Positions 32,910-41,127 of a stretch of DNA of 64,000 nucleotides are shown here, in pieces. Each line of letters begins with the position of its first letter. Position 1 is the stretch's first letter. Under the pieces are notes generated by a model. The model saw only the letters and a list, made by a program, of their open reading frames with translations. It was not told where the DNA came from and ran no database searches. Origin of the DNA: Desulfacinum sp. (GTDB taxonomy: Bacteria > Desulfobacterota > Syntrophobacteria > Syntrophobacterales > DSM-9756); the NCBI GenBank assembly GCA_014359885.1, contig JACIYN010000059.1, positions 37,406-101,405 on the forward strand, read 5' to 3'. A program made the translations under genes and the position numbers.

Positions 32910-33781
32910 TCATCGCCGTGGCCAGCGGCAAAGGGGGGACGGGCAAGACCACCGTGGCCTGCAATCTGGCCGCCGCTCTGGAACGGCCCGTGACCCTTTT
33001 GGATTGCGACGTGGAACAACCCAACGCTCACCTTTTTCTGCGCCCGCGCTGGAACGGGTCGGAACCCTTCCACGTGGATGTTCCGGAAATCGATGCCCAA
33101 CGATGCACCCTCTGTGGTGCCTGTCAGGAGATGTGTCAGTTCAATGCCATCGCCGTCCTCCCGGAGATTGCCATGACCTTTCCCGAACTGTGCCACAGCT
33201 GCGGAGGCTGTGCGCTGGTCTGCGGGGAAGACGCCATCCGCTGGTCCAAGCGACTAGTGGGAGAGGTGCGGCGCGGCTGGCGGGGGCTTGTGACCCTTGT
33301 GGAAGGGCGCCTTCGGGTGGGCGAGGCCATGGCGCCGCCCCTGATCCGCAAAGTGCGGGAAGAGCATGGGCCGGAAGGCGATCTCACCATCATCGACGCG
33401 CCGCCCGGAACGTCGTGTCCCGTGGTGGCCAGCCTGTGGGGAACGGACTTCGCCCTGCTGGTGACGGAACCCACCCCCTTCGGCCTGAACGACCTGGAAC
33501 TGGCGGTGGGGGTGGTGCGGAAACTGGACCTGCCCATGGGGCTGGTGATCAACCGATGCGACATGGGCGACCGAAGGGTCCATGACTTTGCCGACCGGCA
33601 GGACATCCCGATCCTCCTGGAGGTGCCCTTCGACCGAAGGGCGGCCGAGGCCTATGCCCGCGGGAATCTCCTGGTGGAAGTGCTCCCCCGGTGGAAAGAG
33701 TACATGGACCACCTCTATGAAAGAATCGTGGAGATCGTGCGGTCTCATGGACAGGCCGCCCGGAAGGAGCCTGCGGCATGA
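32906..33781 (+). CDS. MinD/ParA ATPase with inserted 2x[4Fe-4S] ferredoxin domain
   Basis: A 291-residue deviant-Walker ATPase (SGKGGTGKTT, residues 8-16) of the MinD/Mrp group. A bacterial-type ferredoxin is inserted after strand 2: C67/70/73/77 and C96/99/102/106. The signature DAPPGTSCP Walker B follows. In Desulfovibrio vulgaris the equivalent proteins belong to the orange-protein (ORP) complex, which has been linked to cell division. The four-base overlaps on both sides (ATGA) show tight translational coupling. It is very similar in layout to the next gene and probably dimerises with it. Confidence 0.9.
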   Translation: MIIAVASGKGGTGKTTVACNLAAALERPVTLLDCDVEQPNAHLFLRPRWNGSEPFHVDVPEIDAQRCTLCGACQEMCQFNAIAVLPEIAMTFPELCHSCGGCALVCGEDAIRWSKRLVGEVRRGWRGLVTLVEGRLRVGEAMAPPLIRKVREEHGPEGDLTIIDAPPGTSCPVVASLWGTDFALLVTEPTPFGLNDLELAVGVVRKLDLPMGLVINRCDMGDRRVHDFADRQDIPILLEVPFDRRAAEAYARGNLLVEVLPRWKEYMDHLYERIVEIVRSHGQAARKEPAA

Positions 33782-34647
33782 AGGAATTGGTTGTCTTGAG
33801 CGGCAAAGGGGGCACGGGAAAGACGAGCCTGGTCGCTGTTTTCGCCGCCCTGGCACGGGAACTGGTTCTGTGCGATGCGGATGTGGATGCGGCGGATCTC
33901 CACCTGGTGGTTCGCCCTGAAACCCTGGAACGCCATCCCTTCGTCGCCGGCCATGAAGCCGTCATCCATCCGGACAAGTGCACCGCATGCGGCCACTGCC
34001 TCGACTGGTGCCGGTTCGGAGCGATCAGCGGAAGCTTTCGCGTGGAGCCCCTTCTGTGCGAGGGCTGCGGGGTGTGTGCGCGGCTGTGCCCCATGGAAGC
34101 GGTGGATTTTCCGGAAAAGACGTGCGGCGAATGGTTCCTTTCCCGCACGCCCTACGGACCCATGGTCCACGCCCGACTGGGAATTGCTGAAGAAAATTCC
34201 GGAAAGCTCGTGTCTTTGGTCCGGAACGAGGCCCGGCGCGTGGCGGCACAAACAGGCCTGGAGCGGATCCTCACCGACGGCCCTCCCGGGGTGGGGTGTC
34301 CCGTGATTGCGTCCCTCGGCAATGCGGATGCGGTGCTGGTGGTGTCCGAACCCACGCTGTCCGGGCGCCACGATATGGAAAGGGTGCTGGAGCTGGCCCG
34401 GCACTTCAAGGTGCCGGCGGCGGTTTGTGTCAACAAGGCCGATCTGCACCGGGCGGAGGCGGATCGGATCGCCAAGACGGCCCAGGATTCCGGCGCCCGT
34501 TTCCTGGGGCACATCCCCTTCGATCCCCTGGTCACCCGCGCCCAAGTTGACGCCCGGAGCCTGGTCGATTACGGTGAAACGCCGGCCTTGAGAAAGATGC
34601 AATGGATATGGGAGGCCGTCTGCCAGTTCGTCTTCGACGGTTCCTGA
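33778..34647 (+). CDS. MinD/ParA ATPase with inserted 2x[4Fe-4S] ferredoxin domain (second copy)
   Basis: A 289-residue paralogue of the preceding ATPase. Walker A SGKGGTGKTS (residues 8-17), ferredoxin cysteines C68/71/74/78 and C94/97/100/104, then TDGPPGVGCP. The pair is arranged as in ORP-type operons of sulfate reducers. Each would couple ATP hydrolysis to Fe-S or metal-cluster handling; the precise reaction is unknown. It starts within the stop of the previous gene (ATGA). It ends the first transcription unit: the next 340 bases hold only repeats. Confidence 0.9.
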   Translation: MKELVVLSGKGGTGKTSLVAVFAALARELVLCDADVDAADLHLVVRPETLERHPFVAGHEAVIHPDKCTACGHCLDWCRFGAISGSFRVEPLLCEGCGVCARLCPMEAVDFPEKTCGEWFLSRTPYGPMVHARLGIAEENSGKLVSLVRNEARRVAAQTGLERILTDGPPGVGCPVIASLGNADAVLVVSEPTLSGRHDMERVLELARHFKVPAAVCVNKADLHRAEADRIAKTAQDSGARFLGHIPFDPLVTRAQVDARSLVDYGETPALRKMQWIWEAVCQFVFDGS

Positions 34648-34987
34648 AGCGCCGGGGGCCCAGGAATCCATGTCCCGGTGATCCCGCCGCACACGAACGT
34701 TGGTCGGCGAGGAACGATGGGCACCTTGGAAGGATGAGTGGGCGGGGAGAAACCCCGCCCTACCCAAGGGATCAGTGCCTTGTAGGGGCGGGCTTTACGC
34801 CCGCCCTTCCGTACCTATATGAAAGCCGATCTTGCTCTGTTCGTGCGCGCGTCCCTTAGGGCGAATAATCATTCGCCCTTAACAAGGACCTTCTTTTCAA
34901 AGGTGCGTTTCATCCTTCGCTTTCACGGGCTCCCCGTGACGGGGGTTCCTATGAAAGAGAACCGCGAATGAACGCGAACAGACGGAA
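34648..34987. repeat. Intergenic REP-like composite
   Basis: No gene is supported. Units in order: a GGGCGGGGAGAAACCCCGCCC palindrome (about 34740-34762), a GGGCGGGCTTTACGCCCGCCC palindrome (about 34785-34806), the GGGCGAATAATCATTCGCCC palindrome (about 34858-34880), a GTGCGTTTCATCCTTCG block and an ACCGCGAATGAACGCGAA unit (about 34965-34983). The last unit ends immediately before the ATG annotated for the next gene. Confidence 0.8.
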
Positions 34988-36442
34988 ATGAGAACATTGA
35001 AACCCGGCAGGATGGATCCCATGGACAAGGCCGCCTGTTCGCCTGGAGGTCCCCGAGACACAGGGATGCCCGATCCCGGCATGCCGGCCCCGGAGTGGAC
35101 GCGGACCATCCTGAACAGCATCACCGACGGCGTCTTCACGGTGGATGCCCATTTCCGCATCACCTTCTTCAACCGTGCAGCGGAAAGAATCACGGGGATC
35201 CCCGCCGACGAAGCGCTGGGCCGACCGTGCTGCGAGGTCTTCCGGGCCAGTGTCTGCGAGACGGCCTGCGTGCTGCGCCACACCATGGAAACGGGCCGCC
35301 CCGTGGTGGATCGGCCCGTGGCGATCCTGAACGCCTCCCACCGGGAAGTTCCCATCAGCGTCAGCACGGCGCTCCTGAAAGACGAACAGGGCCGCACCGT
35401 GGGGGGAGTGGAGACGTTTCGGGATCTCACCGTGGTGGAGAAGCTGCGCCAGGAGATCCACAAGAAATACCGATTCGGCGACATTCTTTCCAAAGCCCCC
35501 GCCATGCAGAAGCTCTTTGCGATCCTTCCGGAGATCGCCCAGAGCGAGAGCACCGTGCTCATCCAAGGGGAAAGCGGAACCGGAAAGGAGGTCCTGGCCC
35601 GCACCCTCCACTCCATGAGCCGGCGGGCCAAGGGGCCTTTCGTGGCCGTCAACTGCGGGGCCCTGCCCGACACCCTCCTGGAATCGGAACTTTTCGGCCA
35701 CGTGGCGGGGGCGTTCACGGACGCCAAAAGGAGCCGGGCCGGCCGCTTCGCCATGGCCCAGGGAGGCACCCTGTTTCTGGATGAAATCGGCGACGTCTCG
35801 CCCGCCCTGCAGGTGCGCCTGCTGAGGGTTCTGGAAGAAAAGGTGTACGAACCCCTGGGATCTTCCAAGAGTCTCAAGGCCGACGTGCGGATCATCGCCG
35901 CCTCCAACAAGGATCTCAACCAGCTGGTGGAAGAAGGGATCTTCCGCAAGGACCTCTACTACCGGATCAACGTGGTCAAGCTGTGGCTGCCGCCGCTGGC
36001 GGAAAGACGGGAAGACATTCCCCTGTTGGTGGAGCACTTCATCGAGCGGTTCAACCGCCTGCAGGGAAAAAGAATCCTGGGTCTCAGCCAGGAAGCCCTC
36101 CATATCTTCATGCGCCACGACTGGCCGGGCAACATCCGGGAGCTGGAAAACGCCATCGAGCACGCCTTCATCTTGTGCCGCAACGGATGGATCCGCCCGG
36201 AACATCTTCCGGAACACCTGGCGAAGGACGTGCCCGGCTTTCAGCCGATCCAGGGCTGGACGCTCCAGGAAATCGAAAAGCGCGCCATCTGGGAAGCCCT
36301 GGAACGCAACCATTGGAAACGCATGGCCACGGCCCGCCAGTTGGGGATCGACAAGAACACCCTGCGAAGAAAGATCCGACGCTACGGCCTGGAAGCCATG
36401 GACCCGTCCGGGAACAAAATGCACCCATCGGACCGGACCTAA
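34988..36442 (+). CDS. PAS-domain sigma-54-dependent activator of the ORP-type cluster
   Basis: A 484-residue regulator: PAS domain about 35-150 with several Cys ([16 protein letters not shown]) suggestive of a metal or redox-sensing input, an AAA+ domain with GESGTGKE near 194-201, and a Fis-type helix-turn-helix at the C terminus. The sigma-54 contact motif reads GAFTDA instead of GAFTGA. There is no receiver, so no kinase partner is needed. In D. vulgaris the ORP operons are controlled by a sigma-54 activator in the same position (DVU2106). The start is uncertain: ATGs at 34988, 35012 and 35021 are all possible, and the first lies at the edge of a repeat. Confidence 0.88.
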   Translation: MRTLKPGRMDPMDKAACSPGGPRDTGMPDPGMPAPEWTRTILNSITDGVFTVDAHFRITFFNRAAERITGIPADEALGRPCCEVFRASVCETACVLRHTMETGRPVVDRPVAILNASHREVPISVSTALLKDEQGRTVGGVETFRDLTVVEKLRQEIHKKYRFGDILSKAPAMQKLFAILPEIAQSESTVLIQGESGTGKEVLARTLHSMSRRAKGPFVAVNCGALPDTLLESELFGHVAGAFTDAKRSRAGRFAMAQGGTLFLDEIGDVSPALQVRLLRVLEEKVYEPLGSSKSLKADVRIIAASNKDLNQLVEEGIFRKDLYYRINVVKLWLPPLAERREDIPLLVEHFIERFNRLQGKRILGLSQEALHIFMRHDWPGNIRELENAIEHAFILCRNGWIRPEHLPEHLAKDVPGFQPIQGWTLQEIEKRAIWEALERNHWKRMATARQLGIDKNTLRRKIRRYGLEAMDPSGNKMHPSDRT

Positions 36443-36545
36443 GGGTGCGTTCCGAACCCATCCCGCCTGCACCTCTTGTCAGAACCGCCCCGCTCAGCCC
36501 TCTTTTCCCAGGAATCCCCAAGACCAAAGCCCTCTTCCGACTCAC

Positions 36546-36559
36546 GGCATGAAAATTGT
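36546..36559 (+). promoter_or_regulatory. Weak sigma-54-like promoter before the Mrp-NifX gene
   Basis: CGGCAT-GAAAA-TTGT has GG followed after 10 bases by GT instead of GC, matching 7 of 10 consensus bases. It stands 93 bases before the Mrp start. Its position mirrors the sigma-54 control known for ORP operons, but the match alone is weak. Confidence 0.3.
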
Positions 36560-36651
36560 CTATCGTCCAGCCCGGGAGGACGCCCTTACCCGGGCAACTT
36601 CCTCCCATGGTTGTCGAGTTCCCGCGTCCAACGAAAAAGGGAGAGGAGAAC

Positions 36652-37920
36652 ATGGGCACATCGTGTGGTTCACGGACATGCGCAACACATGCAGAGGAAA
36701 GCCAGAAGAAGGAAACCGGCGAGGAGCGCCGGTTGAAGGAGCAGCTGCGACGGATCGGCCACAAGCTTCTGGTCATGAGCGGCAAGGGCGGCGTGGGCAA
36801 GAGCAGCGTGGCCGCCTACCTGGCCCTGGGACTCAGTGAAAGAGGTTATCGGGTGGGTCTCCTGGATGCGGACCTGCACGGGCCCAGCATCCCCAAAATC
36901 CTGGGCATCTCGGGAGCGTTCCAAGTGGACGACGAGAAGCATCTCGTCCCGCACAAGCTCCGCGAGAACCTGGAAGTGGTTTCCATCCAAAGCCTTCTGG
37001 ACGACCCCGATTCGGCCGTTATCTGGCGGGGTCCCGTCAAGCACGGGGTCATCCGTCAGTTCGTATCGGAGGTTCAATGGGGGGACCTGGACTACCTGGT
37101 CATCGACTGTCCGCCGGGGACGGGGGACGAGCCCTTGAGCGTGGCGCAGGTCATCCCGGACGCCCACGCGGTCATCGTCACGACCCCCCAGGAAGTGGCT
37201 TTGAGCGATGTGAGAAAGTCCATCAATTTCTGCAAGAAGGTCCACCTGCCCATCCTGGGGCTGGTGGAAAACATGAGCGGTCTCGTGTGCCCCCATTGCG
37301 GCGGGAGCATCCCCCTCTTCGGTTCCGAAGGGGGAAGGAAGACGGCGGAACGCATGAACATTCCCTTCCTGGGCTCTCTGCCCTTCGAACCGCGCGTGGT
37401 GGAGGCCGGAGACAGCGGGACCCCGCTACCGATGGATTCCCCCAGGCCGAGTCCCTTCCTGGAGAGCCTCCACAGGCTTCTCTCAGCGGTTGTGGAAAGG
37501 TGTTCCCCGCCCCGCCCGGACGAGACGACCGGAGCATGCACGGGAGTTGCGCAAGACAAGGAGGTTCAGCCCATGGAAAAGGACAGCTTCAAGGTGGCGG
37601 TTCCCACGGCCAATGGACTGCTTTGCAGCCATTTCGGGCATTGCGAACGCTTCGCCGTCGTGCGCGTGATGGACGGCCGGATTGTAAGCCTGGAGGAGCT
37701 GACGCCGCCTCCCCACGAACCCGGCGTGCTTCCCCGCTGGATTTCCGAGCTGGGAGTCCGCCTCGTGATCGCAGGCGGCATGGGACAGCGGGCCATCGGG
37801 CTGTTCCGGGAACGGGGGGTTGAGGTCATCACGGGGGCTCCTCCCATGGATCCCGCAACCTTGGTGAACAGCTATCTCCAGGGGACCTTGGTGACCGGCG
37901 CCAACGTCTGCGATCACTGA
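36652..37920 (+). CDS. Mrp/NBP35-type Fe-S carrier ATPase fused to NifX domain
   Basis: A 422-residue fusion. Residues about 38-290 are an Mrp-type P-loop ATPase (SGKGGVGKSS, Lys50; IDCPPGTGDEP; C-P-H-C near 209-212 that bridges a [4Fe-4S] cluster in dimers). Residues about 315-422 are a NifX/ORP-like metal-cluster domain (HFGHCERF). An internal ATG near 37573 could give the NifX part alone. The start at 36652 fits the GAGAGGAG five bases upstream. It is followed closely by a second NifX protein, matching the orp1-type operon order of Desulfovibrio. Likely role: binding or inserting a metal-sulfur cluster. Confidence 0.88.
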   Translation: MGTSCGSRTCATHAEESQKKETGEERRLKEQLRRIGHKLLVMSGKGGVGKSSVAAYLALGLSERGYRVGLLDADLHGPSIPKILGISGAFQVDDEKHLVPHKLRENLEVVSIQSLLDDPDSAVIWRGPVKHGVIRQFVSEVQWGDLDYLVIDCPPGTGDEPLSVAQVIPDAHAVIVTTPQEVALSDVRKSINFCKKVHLPILGLVENMSGLVCPHCGGSIPLFGSEGGRKTAERMNIPFLGSLPFEPRVVEAGDSGTPLPMDSPRPSPFLESLHRLLSAVVERCSPPRPDETTGACTGVAQDKEVQPMEKDSFKVAVPTANGLLCSHFGHCERFAVVRVMDGRIVSLEELTPPPHEPGVLPRWISELGVRLVIAGGMGQRAIGLFRERGVEVITGAPPMDPATLVNSYLQGTLVTGANVCDH

Positions 37921-37935
37921 AGGGAGAGGGAGAGC

Positions 37936-38298
37936 ATGAAAGTCGCCGTCAGCAGTTCGGGAAGGGATGTGGACAGTCCGGTGGACGCCCGCTTCGGACG
38001 GGCACCCTATTTTCTCATCGTCGATACGGAATCTTTCGACTGCCAAGTGGTCCCCAACACCCAGAACCTTCAGGCCCCGCAAGGGGCGGGAATCCAGGCC
38101 GCAGCGGCCGTCTCCCGCCACAAGCCGGACGCGGTTCTCACAGGCCACTGCGGCCCCAAGGCCTTCCAGACGCTCCGGGCGGCGGGCATCCCCGTTTACA
38201 CGGGCGTGTCCGGGACGGTTCGGGAAGCGGTGGAAAAGTTCAGACAGGGGAAATACCCGGAAAGTGCCGGTCCCAACGTGGAGGGCCACTGGAGCTAG
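37936..38298 (+). CDS. NifX/orange-protein-like metal-cluster binding protein
   Basis: A 120-residue single-domain NifX/ORP-family protein (MKVAVSSSGRDVDSPVDARFGRAPYFLIVD). This fold holds the Mo-Cu sulfide cluster in Desulfovibrio orange protein and Fe-Mo-co precursors in NifX. The strand order and the conserved FGR/YF loop fit the family; it has only two cysteines, Cys45 and Cys92, so any cluster would have to be bound non-covalently or with outside ligands. AGGGAGAGG lies six bases before the ATG. It comes 15 bases after the Mrp-NifX fusion and ends the cluster. Confidence 0.85.
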   Translation: MKVAVSSSGRDVDSPVDARFGRAPYFLIVDTESFDCQVVPNTQNLQAPQGAGIQAAAAVSRHKPDAVLTGHCGPKAFQTLRAAGIPVYTGVSGTVREAVEKFRQGKYPESAGPNVEGHWS

Positions 38299-38714
38299 CA
38301 GCGTATCCGAAAACCGTTCTTGCGTTCCAACGGCCCGGGAATTTCCGTCTATTGGCGTTCATTCGCGGTTCTCTTTTATAGCAACCCCCATCCCGGGGAG
38401 CCCGTGCCAACGAAGGACGAAGCGCACTTTTGGGAAGGGGCGAATGGTTATTCGCCCCTACAAGCCGCGCGCACGAACGGAACGAGGTTGCGTTTCATAG
38501 ACGCCTTTCTCATGGGCGGGCGTAACGCCCGCCCCTACAAGAGCGCATGGGCCCCTTGGGTAGGGGCGGGGTTTATCCCCCCTGCGGATTCCGGCCGTGA
38601 CCGGAAGCGATGGGGAATGGGTTGTGTCGGCCTCCGATTCGGAGTATCTGTTCCTGGTTTGTCGTGTGGATTCCGATCATTCACCGAACCAGGGCGGAGA
38701 ACGTGTTTTTGGGC
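38299..38714. repeat. Intergenic REP-like composite
   Basis: No gene is supported. It contains, in reverse order to 34648-34987, the TTCATTCGCGGTTCTCTTTTAT unit, the AAGGACGAAGCGCAC block, the GGGGCGAATGGTTATTCGCCCC palindrome (about 38436-38460), the GCCGCGCGCACGAACGGAAC block, a GGGCGGGCGTAACGCCCGCCC palindrome (about 38516-38537) and a GGGGCGGGGTTTATCCCC element. The complete unit order makes this the best reference copy of the mosaic. Confidence 0.8.
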
Positions 38715-39887
38715 ATGCGGGGCCGAACCTGGCTCCTTCTCATCCTCAGCCGCATCGTGCTCAATATGAGCTTCCGGGTGGCCTATCCCTTCCTGCCCGC
38801 CATGGCCCGCGGGCTGGGGATCACCCTGGAGCAGGCCGGCTTCATGGTGGCGGCCCGATCCCTGGTGGGGCTTTCGGGCATCGCCTTCGGGGTTTTCGCC
38901 GAGAAACGCGGGTACAAGGCCGGCCTTCTTTTGGGGATCGCCTTTCTCGTGGTCAGCTGTTTTCTTGTCACCGCCTTTGAAAACTACTGGATCGTCCTTA
39001 TCGGCTTCGTGGTGATGGGGCTGGCCACGGCCGTCTACAACCCGTCCGTGCAGTCCTACGTGAGCGCCCATGTGGATTACCGCCACAGGGCCCGCGCCCT
39101 GGGCCTGGTGGAATCTTCCTGGTCCGCCAGCTGGTTTCTGGGCATTCCCCTGAGCGGTCTGCTGATCGCCCGGTGGGGCTGGGATTCTCCGTATCGGCTC
39201 CTTCTGATTCTGGGAATCGTTCTTTTTGCGGCCACTTTTCGCCTGCCCGATGCACCCTCCGGTGCGAAAACGAACCCCGGCTCCTCCGCATTGCCCGGCT
39301 CCGACAGTCCTCCAGCCGCAACGCCTCCCCGGAGGATCTGGCTGGCCCTGGCGGTCACCTTCTGCATCCTTTTCGGCAATGAGAACGTCATGATCGTCTA
39401 TGGAGCCTGGATGGAAAGCCGGTTCGGCCTGAACGTCCAGTCCCTGGGGCTCTTTTCCACCCTGCTGGGTCTCACGGAATTCAGCGCGGAAATCAGCGTG
39501 GCCCTCCTGGTGGACCGGCTGGGCAAACGAAGGGGCCTCTTTCTCGGCATTACGGGAACCGCCTTGGGCTATCTGCTGCTCAGCTTCGCGGCCGACTCCC
39601 TGGTATCGGCCCTGGCAAGCCTCATGGTCATGGCCTACTTCTTTGAATTCTCCGTGGTGAGCTCCTTTCCCTACATCTCCCAACTGGCCCCCGCCGAGAG
39701 GGGAAAATGGCTGGCCGCCAACTACAGCCTGCTGGTGGCGGGAAGGGTTCTGGGGGCGGTGGTGGGCCCGGCCCTGTGGGAGCATTTCGGATCCCTCCAG
39801 CCCATCGCGCTGGTTTCCATCCTGGGGAACCTGGCGGCTGTCTGCTTTCTCAGCCGGGCCCCGCGCCCCCATGGAGAATCCCCTTGA
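38715..39887 (+). CDS. Major facilitator superfamily transporter
   Basis: A 390-residue, roughly 12-helix MFS protein with the two-fold pseudo-symmetry of the superfamily: first half to about residue 185, a Pro/Ser-rich 35-residue central loop, then the second half with the LLVDRLGKRRGLFLG loop (motif A-like). Substrate unknown. ATG 38715 gives a normal N terminus (MRGRTWLLLILSRIVLNMS); a GTG at 38703 with GGAG close by is an alternative. The gene ends 69 bases before the reading frame of hgcA starts, and the likely hgcA promoter overlaps its stop codon. Confidence 0.8.
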   Translation: MRGRTWLLLILSRIVLNMSFRVAYPFLPAMARGLGITLEQAGFMVAARSLVGLSGIAFGVFAEKRGYKAGLLLGIAFLVVSCFLVTAFENYWIVLIGFVVMGLATAVYNPSVQSYVSAHVDYRHRARALGLVESSWSASWFLGIPLSGLLIARWGWDSPYRLLLILGIVLFAATFRLPDAPSGAKTNPGSSALPGSDSPPAATPPRRIWLALAVTFCILFGNENVMIVYGAWMESRFGLNVQSLGLFSTLLGLTEFSAEISVALLVDRLGKRRGLFLGITGTALGYLLLSFAADSLVSALASLMVMAYFFEFSVVSSFPYISQLAPAERGKWLAANYSLLVAGRVLGAVVGPALWEHFGSLQPIALVSILGNLAAVCFLSRAPRPHGESP

Positions 39888-39912
39888 TACCTCACCGGGC
39901 AAACTATATTCT
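39884..39912 (+). promoter_or_regulatory. Sigma-70-type promoter of hgcAB
   Basis: TTGATA, 17 bases, then TATTCT: four or five of six matches in each box with optimal spacing. The -35 box overlaps the stop of the MFS gene. The predicted transcription start, near 39919, would leave a 38-base leader before the ATG at 39957, that is, the transcript would include the region upstream of the in-frame UGA. Confidence 0.6.
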
Positions 39913-39956
39913 TAAACGGCGATGAGTTCTTCAAATCCCATGGAGAGGATTGGCCC

Positions 39957-40088
39957 ATGAACGAAAAGCTGCTCAAGGAAGGGGAGCCGGCCCGGTCGAG
40001 CCTGCCCATGGCGCAGCCTTCGCCGTGTGAGCCCGCAACGGCCGGCGGCTGATGTCCATCTGCCGCGGCTCAGGCGAGCCCGCCCCGA
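39957..40088 (+). other. Upstream in-frame extension of hgcA with UGA at 40050 and SECIS-like hairpin
   Basis: From ATG 39957 (GAGAGG eight bases upstream) the hgcA frame runs 31 codons to a TGA at 40050-40052 and stays open after it into HgcA. The next codon is TGT. The RNA downstream folds as GCGGCUC-AGGC-GAGCC(C)GC at 40065-40083; the loop begins 20 bases after the UGA and has G in its second position, within limits described for bacterial SECIS elements. This would place Sec-Cys at codons 32-33. The alternatives are a 31-codon leader peptide with separate hgcA start, or a lesion. Confidence 0.5.
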
Positions 40089-41126
40089 TTGGATCAGCCG
40101 TTCGCCGTCGGCCGGGTGGAAACGCCCGTGGGACCTCTTCCCCGCATTTCCAGCCGCCTCACGGGCCGGGACCGGTGGGCGACCCTGAAGGTTCGCTGGG
40201 GCGTCGGCCGCATGCACTACACGGTGGACCCGGGCCTCTACGCCCTGGGTGAACCGGGGCCTGACGATCCGGTGCTGGTCACGGCCAACTACAAGCTGAG
40301 CTTCGACCGGCTGCGATCCTCTCTGCCGGGCCGTTCCGCCTGGATCCTGGTCCTGGACACCAGGGGAATCAACGTGTGGTGTGCGGCGGGTAAGGGAACC
40401 TTCGGAACCGACGAGCTGGTCTTCCGGGTCCGGGCGAGCGGCTTGGACAAGGTGGTGAGCCACCGACGCCTGATCCTGCCGCAGCTGAGCGCCCCGGGGG
40501 TGGCCGCCCACAAGGTCAAATCCCTGTGCGGCTTCAAAGCCCTGTTCGGCCCCGTGGAGGCGCGGGATCTTCCTGCGTTTCTGGATGCCGGTTTCAAGGC
40601 CGCCCCGGCCATGCGCCGCAAGCGTTTTGACCTGGTCGACCGGATGGTCCTCGTTCCCGTGGAACTGGTGCATTCCTTGAAATGGCTGGCCCTGGCGGCG
40701 GTGATCTTCTTCGGCGTGGGCGGCATGCTGGGACAAGGGCCCTTTGCGACCGCGGCCCTCGCTTCCGGCTTGGGGCCCGTCACAGCCATGGCGGCCGGTG
40801 TTTTCGCCGGAGCGGTCCTCACCCCCCTCCTTTTGCCTTGGTTACCCGGGAGGGCTTTCACCACCAAGGGCATCTGTGCGGGCATTCTCCTGGCGGCCCT
40901 CCTGTGGCCTCTGGGACCCGGACGCGCTTCCGGCGCCCTGGACGCCTTGTCGTGGATTTTCGGAGTCGTTTCCGTGGCCGCCTACCTGGGCATGAACTTC
41001 ACCGGCTCTTCCACCTACACGTCCCTTTCGGGGGTCAAGAAGGAGATGCGGTGGGCCGTGCCGATGGAAATCGCCGGGTTTACAGCCTTCGTGGGTCTGT
41101 GGCTGGCGGCCCGATGGGTATCGTGA
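40089..41126 (+). CDS. hgcA: Mercury methylation corrinoid protein HgcA
   Basis: HgcA carries a corrinoid that transfers a methyl carbanion to Hg(II). The cap-helix motif N-V-W-C-A-A-G-K is present (residues 95-102 from TTG 40089), with Cys98 the presumed Co ligand. The soluble corrinoid-binding part is followed by about five transmembrane helices (residues about 195-345) and the family-typical N-F-T-G-S-S-T segment. TTG 40089 lacks a Shine-Dalgarno sequence; the frame extends upstream through a UGA to ATG 39957, giving 389 codons if UGA is read as selenocysteine. hgcB follows after one base. Corrinoid synthesis genes lie about 4 kb downstream. Whole protein confidence is high; the N terminus is unsettled. 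Confidence 0.95.
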   Translation: MDQPFAVGRVETPVGPLPRISSRLTGRDRWATLKVRWGVGRMHYTVDPGLYALGEPGPDDPVLVTANYKLSFDRLRSSLPGRSAWILVLDTRGINVWCAAGKGTFGTDELVFRVRASGLDKVVSHRRLILPQLSAPGVAAHKVKSLCGFKALFGPVEARDLPAFLDAGFKAAPAMRRKRFDLVDRMVLVPVELVHSLKWLALAAVIFFGVGGMLGQGPFATAALASGLGPVTAMAAGVFAGAVLTPLLLPWLPGRAFTTKGICAGILLAALLWPLGPGRASGALDALSWIFGVVSVAAYLGMNFTGSSTYTSLSGVKKEMRWAVPMEIAGFTAFVGLWLAARWVS

Positions 41127-41127
41127 A

